From NCBI RefSeq assembly GCF_000373185.1, contig NZ_KB890647.1, positions 1-41,319 of the forward strand: a stretch of DNA of 41,319 nt, written 5' to 3'. Positions within the stretch are counted from its first letter, which is position 1, and each line of letters starts with the position of its first letter. The stretch is from Segatella paludivivens DSM 17968 = JCM 13650. GTDB lineage: Bacteria; Bacteroidota; Bacteroidia; Bacteroidales; Bacteroidaceae. The position numbers and the translations under genes were made by a program. Shown in pieces: positions 35,043 through 41,319 of this stretch. The notes under the pieces are model-generated. The model saw only the letters and a program-made list of their open reading frames with translations, was not told the DNA's origin and did no database searches.

Positions 35043-36268
35043 TTATTGTCTCCTTTCAGATAATTTAATTCCACAATTGTTTTATTATATCTGCGCTCTG
35101 CGTCAGCATATTCTTTCCACACGTCAACAGCGCTCTGCATATTCTGCATCAGTTCCACGTAACCTATCGAACCGTTTTCGTAACTTATCTTTGAAATACG
35201 TTCCATCTCACGAGCCTGAGGCACACCTTGAGTTTGATAATACTCCAGAGAGTTTTGCGCACTGATGTAGTCATTATATGCCGCCTCATAAGCCTTTCTC
35301 AGCATGTACTCCTGATTCTTTGCATTCAGCGAAGCCATGTCTACAGTTTTGCGTGCTGCATTCATTCTGGCCTTCTGTGCTCCAAATGCCAACGGAATGT
35401 TCACTCCGACAGAAAATCCCATAAAGTCACCTTTTGAATAGGCTCGTCTGTCTATATTATAAGGATTAAATCCTTTGATAACAGCCTGAACACTTGCACC
35501 AATTGAAAACGTTGGCAGATATCCTTTCTTTTCAAGTTTCAACTGTCGATTAGCCACGTCTACATCTGCCTTTGCAAGCATCAGAAGCGGCGACTCGATA
35601 TACGGATTACTCGGAAACACAGATTTGTCATCAATAGAATCTATCGGTATAATCAGCGTATCGGTATTCAACCATTTCATCAAATTGAGTTGTGCTGTGC
35701 GAAAGTCTCTCTCTGCATTCTTACTTTTTATTTCGTTTTCACGTTTCAGTCGCTCTGCGTTCATCCGCTCCAATCGTCCTGTTTCGCCTGCGCTGAACTT
35801 AGCCACTGCCACACGATTGAAGTCATTGTAAATACTGCTCTGTCGTGAATAGATATTCAGCACGTCGTGGGCATACAGCAAATCATAAAAAGCACTGCTC
35901 ACCTCGCGTCTCAGTTCATTCTCGTCAACAGCCAATCGGCTTCTTTCCACGTTTGTCTGTGCTTTGAGTAATGACTTGTGGGCAGAGTAAACACTGGGAA
36001 GTGCAATATTCTGACTCACTGTGATTGCATTATCAGGACTTCCTCCACTCGTGGGGTCCTGTGAAAGACTTATTGATGTTGGGTCTGGACTAAATGCCGT
36101 TCCTTGCAATGCACTAGCTCTCTCTACTGCCATGCGCGAACTTTGCAATCCTAGATTGTTTTCCATCGCCAGTTTCAGTATTTCGTTCAGAGTCATTCGG
36201 CGTTCCTGAGCCATCATGCTTTGCGAAATCCCGATAATGGCGAGCGCGATAATTATTATTCTTTTCAT
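35039..36268 (-). CDS. TolC/CusC-like outer-membrane efflux channel
   Basis: The 409-aa product has a signal peptide (about 1-20, ending SMMAQ). Two outer-membrane-efflux-protein repeats follow, made of long helices (about 35-205 and 225-400) with short beta segments (SISLSQDP, FSVGVNIPLAFGAQ). It forms the trimeric exit duct of a tripartite metal pump. It overlaps its neighbours by 4 nt on both sides (pump gene upstream, adaptor gene downstream), so translation is coupled. Confidence 0.9.
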   Translation of the reverse strand: MKRIIIIALAIIGISQSMMAQERRMTLNEILKLAMENNLGLQSSRMAVERASALQGTAFSPDPTSISLSQDPTSGGSPDNAITVSQNIALPSVYSAHKSLLKAQTNVERSRLAVDENELRREVSSAFYDLLYAHDVLNIYSRQSSIYNDFNRVAVAKFSAGETGRLERMNAERLKRENEIKSKNAERDFRTAQLNLMKWLNTDTLIIPIDSIDDKSVFPSNPYIESPLLMLAKADVDVANRQLKLEKKGYLPTFSIGASVQAVIKGFNPYNIDRRAYSKGDFMGFSVGVNIPLAFGAQKARMNAARKTVDMASLNAKNQEYMLRKAYEAAYNDYISAQNSLEYYQTQGVPQAREMERISKISYENGSIGYVELMQNMQSAVDVWKEYADAERRYNKTIVELNYLKGDNK

Positions 36269-39200
36269 AGTTGTTTGTTCTTCTTTGAATACAGTTTATA
36301 TATTGCCGGCAAAACGACGAGGGTAAGTATTGTGGATATCAACAATCCACCAATCACTACTGTTGCCAAAGGCCGCTGCACCTCTGCCCCATCACCGGTA
36401 GATATTGCCATAGGCAGAAATCCTAGCGATGCCACTAGTGCCGTCATCAACACGGGGCGAAGCCTAAGCATACATCCATTGAGTATTCTTCTGTTGATAT
36501 CTGATATTCCATGACGTTCAAACTCGTCAAACTGATTTATCAATACGATACCATTCAGCACCACTACGCCGAACAGCGCTATAAACCCTACACCTGCCGA
36601 AATACTGAATGGCATTCCTCGCAACCATAGAGCCATAATTCCTCCAATTGCAGCAAGTGGAATCTCAGTGAATACGATGAATACTTCGCGCAAACTCCTA
36701 AGGGTGAAGAATAACAGAAACAGTATAATCACAAGTGCTATCGGAACTGCCACAGACAATTTTGACTTTGCTTCCTTCAGATTTTCAAACTGACCGCCGT
36801 ATGTATAGTGATACCCCACCGGCAACTTCAGTTCTGCATCCAGTTTATGTTCAATATCACTGATTGTACTTTCTACATCTCGCCCACGCACATTAAACCC
36901 TACATAAATTCGTCGTTGACCTTCATCATGGGTAATCTGCGACGGAGCACTCACATATTTTATTTCTGCGACCTGCGACAGCGGAACCGTACTTCCATCG
37001 GGCACAGTGAGCAACAGATTCTGTAAGGTCTCTACATTGTCACGTATTTCTTTATTCAGTCTCAACACGATGTCAAATCGCTTATCTTCTTCAAATATCG
37101 ATCCCGCCGTTGCACCTGCAAAAGCCGATTGCAATGTATTGTTGGCTTCCTCTATTGATATGCCATAAGCTGAAAGACGTGCACGATCATAAATCACTTG
37201 TAATTGTGGTAATCCTGAAACTCTTTCTACTACCGGTGTTCCCACCCCATCAACATCATTGATGATCTTTGCCACGTGTTTTGATATGCTCGCCAGAGAA
37301 TCAATGCTATTACCATATATGTTTATCGCCACATCTTGTTTCACGCCTGTCACCAATTCGTTGGTGCGCATTTGTATCGGTTGCGACATTTCTATGTTTA
37401 ACCCATCAACCTTGCTCATGGCTTCTTCCATCCTGTCAGACAACTCTGCCTGTGTCTTCGCGCTAGTCCATTCGTCTTTTGGCTTCAGCGAAATCATCAT
37501 GTCTGCTCGTTCCATTGGCATTGGGTCTGTGGGTATTTCCGAACTACCTATACGTGTCACCACCTGATTGATTTCAGGAAACTGCTTCTTCAGAATCTTT
37601 TCTGCTGCAGTAGTCGACTCTATCATTTTAGTTAATGATGTACCTTGTTTCATACTCAGTTCGGCACACAGGTCACCTTCTTCAAGATTAGGAATAAATT
37701 CACCGCCCATCCTACTGAATATCAGTAAAGACAACGCCAGCAATGCCACACCAGAAACAATGATCGTCTTGCAATGTTTAAGACTCATTCTAACGATCGG
37801 ATAATAGAATCGTTGTATAGCCTGTATCATACGGTCAGAGAAATTCTCCTTTTGCTTCACGTTCTTTGAGAGAAATAGCGAACTGGCTACTGGAACATAG
37901 GTAAGCGACAAGATAAATGCACCAAGCACTGCGAAGAATACCGTCATTGCCATTGGTCTGAACATCTTACCTTCGATGCCAACCAATGTGAAGAGCGGAA
38001 CATAAACCGTCATGATGATGATTTCACCAAAAGCAGCACTACTCATCATCTTTCCTGCGCTATGTGTCACAACCTTGTCCATGTCGGCTTGCGAGAGTCG
38101 CTTTCTCCCGAACTTCACCCCATGTGTGGCTACATAATTACTCACGCATTCCACAATGATAACTGCTCCGTCTACAATAATACCAAAATCCAGAGCACCC
38201 AGACTCATGAGGTTTCCACCAACGCCAAACACCTTCATCATTCCAAAGGCGAATAGCATTGACAGTGGAATCACTGATGCTACAACCAGTCCTGCACGAG
38301 CATTACCAAGAAATAGCACAAGAATGAACATCACGATCAATAATCCCTCTACAAGATTGCGTGATATCGTCGCCGTTACTCTATCCACTAATTGCGTTCT
38401 ATCTATAAATGGTTCTATCACCAATCCCTTTGGCAGAGTTTTCTGAATCTGAGCCACACGAGCTTTCACGTTTTTCATCACCTGCTGAAAGTTCTCTCCT
38501 TTCAACATCAGTGTGATACCGCTTACAACTTCCCCTTCGCCGTTTCTCGTCACAGCTCCATACCTCATGGCAGTACCGAAACGCACATCCGCTACATCTT
38601 CCACATGAACAGGTATACTGTTAACCGTCTTCACTGGTATCTGTCGAATGTCTTCAAGCGTGTGTGCCAATCCTATTCCTCGTATGAAATATTGGTTGTT
38701 ACCTTGTTCTATATAGCTTCCACCAGTATTCTTGTTGTTCTTTTCTATCGCATTATAAAGGTCGCTCACAGTAAGGCCAAACGAAGCCAGCCTATCACTG
38801 TTTATTGCCACCTCATATTGCTTCACATATCCACCCCATCCATTTACTTCTGCCACTCCTTCTGTACCGGCAAACTGCTTGCGCACAATCCAGTCTTGCA
38901 CTGTTCGTATATCAGTCAGCGTAAACTTCTTTTCGTATCCTTTCTTTGGATGAATTGTGTATTGGTAGATCTCTCCAAGTCCAGTACTGATTGGTGCAAG
39001 ACTCACTTTACCTGCACCTGAAGGAATCTGTTCCTCAGCCTCTTTCATCTGTTGACTTACCTGCTGACGTGCCCAGTATATGTCTACATTGTCACAAAAC
39101 ACCAATGTCACTACGCTCAGTCCACTTCTGCTGATACTTCTACGTTCTATAATATCAGGAATATTGGCAAACGACATTTCAAGCGGTGTTGTCACATATT

Positions 39201-39387
39201 GTTCTACTTCCTGCGCCCCAAGTGTTGGAGCTTGTGTAATTACCTGCACCTGATTATTTGTAATATCCGGTGTAGAGTCAAACGGCAATTGGCTCAAAGA
39301 CACGACTCCCCATACAATGAGAGCTAACGTCATGATGCCAACAACCAATTTATTCTTTATTGAATAATCGATTATTTTCTGAAACAT
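36265..39387 (-). CDS. Heavy-metal RND efflux pump (CusA/CzcA family)
   Basis: The 1040-aa product is a proton-driven inner-membrane permease of the HME-RND family. There are twelve predicted helices with two large periplasmic loops. Family marks are LPFDSTPDITNNQVQV near 34-49, the helix-4 motif LDFGIIVDGAVIIVE (D400, D406, E413) expected for metal/proton coupling, and the GGEFIPNLEEGDL segment after TM7. Cu/Ag versus Zn/Co/Cd specificity cannot be settled by eye. The gene is preceded by a DUF6660-like protein and followed by the channel and adaptor in one operon. Confidence 0.93.
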   Translation of the reverse strand: MFQKIIDYSIKNKLVVGIMTLALIVWGVVSLSQLPFDSTPDITNNQVQVITQAPTLGAQEVEQYVTTPLEMSFANIPDIIERRSISRSGLSVVTLVFCDNVDIYWARQQVSQQMKEAEEQIPSGAGKVSLAPISTGLGEIYQYTIHPKKGYEKKFTLTDIRTVQDWIVRKQFAGTEGVAEVNGWGGYVKQYEVAINSDRLASFGLTVSDLYNAIEKNNKNTGGSYIEQGNNQYFIRGIGLAHTLEDIRQIPVKTVNSIPVHVEDVADVRFGTAMRYGAVTRNGEGEVVSGITLMLKGENFQQVMKNVKARVAQIQKTLPKGLVIEPFIDRTQLVDRVTATISRNLVEGLLIVMFILVLFLGNARAGLVVASVIPLSMLFAFGMMKVFGVGGNLMSLGALDFGIIVDGAVIIVECVSNYVATHGVKFGRKRLSQADMDKVVTHSAGKMMSSAAFGEIIIMTVYVPLFTLVGIEGKMFRPMAMTVFFAVLGAFILSLTYVPVASSLFLSKNVKQKENFSDRMIQAIQRFYYPIVRMSLKHCKTIIVSGVALLALSLLIFSRMGGEFIPNLEEGDLCAELSMKQGTSLTKMIESTTAAEKILKKQFPEINQVVTRIGSSEIPTDPMPMERADMMISLKPKDEWTSAKTQAELSDRMEEAMSKVDGLNIEMSQPIQMRTNELVTGVKQDVAINIYGNSIDSLASISKHVAKIINDVDGVGTPVVERVSGLPQLQVIYDRARLSAYGISIEEANNTLQSAFAGATAGSIFEEDKRFDIVLRLNKEIRDNVETLQNLLLTVPDGSTVPLSQVAEIKYVSAPSQITHDEGQRRIYVGFNVRGRDVESTISDIEHKLDAELKLPVGYHYTYGGQFENLKEAKSKLSVAVPIALVIILFLLFFTLRSLREVFIVFTEIPLAAIGGIMALWLRGMPFSISAGVGFIALFGVVVLNGIVLINQFDEFERHGISDINRRILNGCMLRLRPVLMTALVASLGFLPMAISTGDGAEVQRPLATVVIGGLLISTILTLVVLPAIYKLYSKKNKQL

Positions 39388-39476
39388 TTCATAAGATTTT
39401 TATGTATAACGACACAATTATCAACGCATCTATAATCATATAAATGCGGATGTTCATAACAATAAAGTATCTGTTA

Positions 39477-39800
39477 TTACATTACTGGCGGATGCCAAAA
39501 AGTGCCATGATATCCAACAGGCGTTTCATCTTGATAAACAAACATTTTATCAATCACTACTGCTGTCTTATTAAATACAACATGGCTAGATGGCAAGAAG
39601 AATATAGGAGCATGTACACATCCAGACGAAATACAAAATGGCGTACACAAATCCACATATTTATAGGTTGTATGATTGTCAACAGTAATCTCTGATACCA
39701 ATTTGGTTTCCGAGCAATCTCCATTTGCAGTATCACAATGGCAAGGAACTATTGCCAGCAGCATAATGTAGACGGTGAATATGACTGTTAAAAATCTCAT
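39477..39800 (-). CDS. Small Cys-rich exported protein, DUF6660-like, first gene of metal efflux operon
   Basis: The 107-aa product has a hydrophobic export segment (about 1-20). A cysteine/histidine cluster follows (C20, C22, C29, C52, C56, C61, H63; motif DLCTPFCISSGC), and the C-terminus is GTFWHPPVM. Bacteroidetes metal-pump operons often begin with short proteins of this type (annotated DUF6660). Cysteine spacing suggests metal binding in the periplasm; function is unproven. It lies 89 nt upstream of the pump gene, behind a -7 box and a perfect palindrome. Confidence 0.7.
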   Translation of the reverse strand: MRFLTVIFTVYIMLLAIVPCHCDTANGDCSETKLVSEITVDNHTTYKYVDLCTPFCISSGCVHAPIFFLPSSHVVFNKTAVVIDKMFVYQDETPVGYHGTFWHPPVM

Positions 39801-39831
39801 TATTTATACAAACTATTTTTGTTATGTTGTG

Positions 39832-39839
39832 CAAATATA
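39832..39839 (-). promoter_or_regulatory. -7 box of the metal efflux operon
   Basis: Minus-strand TATATTTG matches TAnnTTTG, 31 nt before the ATG. The -33 zone is occupied by the palindrome at 39851-39867. Confidence 0.6.
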
Positions 39840-39850
39840 CAAACTCTTTC

Positions 39851-39867
39851 TTGCAACTAGGTTGCAA
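39851..39867. promoter_or_regulatory. Candidate operator, 17-bp palindrome
   Basis: TTGCAAC, TAG, GTTGCAA is a perfect inverted repeat with a 3-nt spacer. It lies 11 nt upstream of the -7 box, that is over the -33 region. The position suits a repressor or activator of the metal efflux operon. Confidence 0.6.
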
Positions 39868-39945
39868 AAGCATAATGAAGTTCGTTTTTTTTGTTTCATT
39901 AGGTCGTTATCCTATGACATTATCCTTGAAACAATAAATTAGAAT

Positions 39946-40530
39946 TTAGTTTGCATTGATTGGACTCTTTTTTGTCTCGTTAGGAAAATACCACGTATTG
40001 AAATATGCAATATCAGGAATAAAATCAATTAATTCGCATGGCTGATACTGCTTGTTTATCTCCTTAATTAAATAGCAATGACCATTTTTTTCTATCAGTA
40101 TCAAATAGCTTCGGCCGAAAAGTTTATACACACGATCAGGCTTAATGCTATCCAAATAATCAAATATTCTACTATTCGCACTTTTGGAATGGTAAAAAGA
40201 ATTATAACTATCACATATGCTTGCAAAATCCCATATACCTTCAGGAGTCTTCGCCAAAATATGATCAAGTTTTATATGGTCAAAATCCAAGTATTTCTCA
40301 AACTGACTATAAGTAGGAATCTGAGAGAAAGTCATCTTATGACACTCTTTTTTGATAAATACGTTATATATAGGATATAATACCGTGACAGATTTACGAT
40401 GAAAATCTGGTATATTGCTTTCAGCTTGCTTCATCATTTTTTTCACGCTTTTGTCTAATCCGCTAACATGTTGCGTAAAAGCAGACAGGCTTACAATTGA
40501 CAACAAGACTAAAAAATAAATTCGTTTCAT
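39946..40530 (-). CDS. Secreted protein of unknown function
   Basis: The 194-aa product has a clear signal peptide (MKRIYFLVLLSIVSLSAFTQ, cleavage near 20). The mature part is mixed alpha/beta and rich in Tyr, Phe, Asp and Lys, with four cysteines (CHKM, ICDSY, HCYL, PCEL) that could pair in the periplasm. I recognise no domain. A segment KLFGRSYLILIEKNGHCYLIKEINK looks like a beta hairpin. It is monocistronic, about 145 nt downstream of the nearest metal-operon start on the same strand. Its promoter (40685-40715) gives a leader of about 150 nt. Confidence 0.7.
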   Translation of the reverse strand: MKRIYFLVLLSIVSLSAFTQHVSGLDKSVKKMMKQAESNIPDFHRKSVTVLYPIYNVFIKKECHKMTFSQIPTYSQFEKYLDFDHIKLDHILAKTPEGIWDFASICDSYNSFYHSKSANSRIFDYLDSIKPDRVYKLFGRSYLILIEKNGHCYLIKEINKQYQPCELIDFIPDIAYFNTWYFPNETKKSPINAN

Positions 40531-40684
40531 ATTTCAATGCATTTAATAACGTTAGAACCAGATATATTTCTTTTTCCAACATCATGAATTAACTTAATTA
40601 GGTTGTATCATAACATAATTGATAAATAAAATAGCATATATATAACAAAATGTTATTTTTTATCTTCAATTAATGTTCTGGTTG

Positions 40685-40715
40685 CAAATATAGTCATAAA
40701 AAAGGGAAATACAAG
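40685..40715 (-). promoter_or_regulatory. Promoter of the secreted unknown gene
   Basis: Minus-strand TATATTTG (40685-40692) with CTTG (40712-40715, consensus TTTG) 19 nt upstream. The start point would be near 40679. Confidence 0.55.
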
Positions 40716-40812
40716 CTTTTTGAAAAGATTATATTCATTATAAGAGCAATTTGATATAATCACCCCCTAAAATTCCCTACCCTCATTATATGTCAGAAGT
40801 TCATGCAAATTA

Positions 40813-40971
40813 ATTGAGTAAGCCTAAGTGAATATTATGGCGCAGATAATCGCTGACGAAACAATAATAATAACATTAATCACACCAAACTGTCTTTCTC
40901 TGCGAAATAATGCAGCCCTGCTGCATTCCTCTGCGTGATCTGCGAGAGAATAACACGCAAGCGTACTCAAT
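40813..40971. repeat. Inverted-repeat-bounded segment with CTGCG words
   Basis: The ends ATTGAGTA and TACTCAAT are perfect 8-bp inverses, and the similarity extends inward with mismatches (ATTGAGTAAGC versus ATTGAGTACGC). Inside lie repeated TCTGCG/CTGCGnGATCTGCG words and a perfect 8-bp hairpin. It may be a dispersed extragenic repeat or a recombination substrate. Confidence 0.4.
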
Positions 40972-41162
40972 CAATCCTCAAAGAATAAACTTCAAAGTCT
41001 CCCGCAGATAGCAATATACATAACTATAAAATAAATTTGCTTTCCCCGGCTTTGTCTATTATTTTGAATAGACCTAATATAATCTGTACTTAAATACCAA
41101 AGATTCGTCTGTTATTTAATTGTAAATGGGTTTGTACTTTCTTTTTATTGGTTTTTGATTTG

Positions 41163-41170
41163 TATTTTTG
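41163..41170 (+). promoter_or_regulatory. -7 box of the recombinase gene
   Basis: TATTTTTG fits TAnnTTTG, 27 nt before the ATG; TTTG words upstream are not at the ideal spacing. Confidence 0.45.
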
Positions 41171-41197
41171 TAATTCACTTTTTAAATTATTATTATT

Positions 41198-41319
41198 ATG
41201 AAAGTAACATTCTCTTGTTTTACACAGACATGTATCAACAAACTAAGAAGTTGCGGTAGCTTTTCTACTGCCCATCTTTATGGTTGTGCCGCTCACTCTT
41301 TCAGTGAGTTTCTTGGACG
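41198..41319 (+). CDS. Tyrosine-type recombinase/integrase, N-terminal fragment
   Basis: A frame opens at ATG 41198 and runs 40 codons to the window edge without a stop. The sequence (MKVTFSCFTQTCINKL, then LRSCGSFSTAHLYGCAAHSF and SEFLG) has the pattern of the N-terminal core-binding SAM-like domain of Bacteroidetes tyrosine recombinases. These begin with a short helix, then a segment LRxxGRxxTAxxYxxAxxxFxxF. The catalytic domain is outside the window, so function (phage/ICE integration versus DNA inversion) is open. The repeat-rich upstream region may contain its target. Confidence 0.65.
   Translation, partial: MKVTFSCFTQTCINKLRSCGSFSTAHLYGCAAHSFSEFLG

Larger units (their letters stand above)
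40716..41197. other. Gene-free, repeat-rich region before the recombinase
   Basis: No coding frame is convincing here. The stretch contains an inverted pair ATTGAGTA (40813-40820) and TACTCAAT (40964-40971) that encloses several CTGCG/CGCAG words, including the hairpin AATGCAGC (40909-40916) with GCTGCATT (40920-40927). A second hairpin GTCTATT (41054-41060) with AATAGAC (41067-41073) follows. A -7 box TATTTTTG lies at 41163-41170. Confidence 0.6.

Noticed and set aside
38392..39021. Plus-strand open frame of 209 codons
   Set aside because: Antisense to the CusA-like pump; composition rich in His, Ser and Cys without domain pattern.
39891..39934. Hairpin TTGTTTCA / TGAAACAA downstream of the secreted orphan gene
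   Set aside because: The T-run is on the 5' side for the plus strand and becomes an A-run after the hairpin on the minus strand, so it does not fit a terminator for either direction.

Overview
The window looks like chromosomal DNA from a member of the Bacteroidales, most likely Prevotellaceae. The reasons are AT-rich DNA, many TAnnTTTG (-7) boxes with occasional TTTG (-33) boxes in front of genes, near absence of Shine-Dalgarno sites, and typical gene neighbours: a debranching enzyme/glycogen synthase/GH57 cluster, SppA-LpxK, a kinase-RapZ fusion, and DUF6660 with CusA. The genus is an inference; no rRNA or marker phylogeny was available.

Layout. 1-650: right end of an IS256-family insertion sequence abutting a MarR-like regulator. 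650-1550: gene-free DNA with repeats and hairpins. 1548-6268 (minus): glycogen operon (debranching enzyme, glycogen synthase-like GT, GH57), divergent from a Crp/Fnr regulator (6519-7223). 7233-10190 (minus): lipid kinase-like protein, miaA, gapA. 10493-11618 (plus): mscL and a beta-barrel protein. 11687-16114 (minus): guaA, a MurU-like nucleotidyltransferase, an AmgK-like kinase fused to a RapZ C-domain, and a small membrane protein, probably a sugar/muropeptide-recycling neighbourhood. 16128-16252: candidate small RNA. 16391-18322 (minus): groEL/groES. 18492-19823 (plus): ThrE-type exporter, overlapping tail-to-tail with a two-domain carbohydrate esterase (19774-21207, minus). 21326-26122 (plus): sppA, lpxK, purine nucleoside phosphorylase and thiL, with a 119-nt out-of-frame lpxK/PNP overlap. 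26369-26441: tRNA-Phe. 26593-27996: GH28 polygalacturonase. 27993-33460 (minus): PBP4-type DD-carboxypeptidase, TrmO, PAP2, an LtaS-like transferase and a second PAP2. 33606-34019: EamA protein. 34137-39800 (minus): heavy-metal RND efflux operon (DUF6660 protein, CusA-like pump, TolC-like channel, short CusB-like adaptor) with a palindromic operator candidate. 39946-40530: secreted protein of unknown function. 41198-end: start of a tyrosine recombinase.

Most of the window is core metabolism, cell envelope and plant-polysaccharide use. Accessory DNA is confined to the two ends (IS256 remnant; recombinase with a repeat-rich upstream region). I found no CRISPR array, prophage or obvious defence island. 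The points most worth a second look are the lpxK/PNP overlap, the kinase-RapZ fusion beside MurU, the truncated RND adaptor, the metal-operon palindrome, the TGNCA array between groES and thrE, and the candidate small RNA near 16.2 kb.
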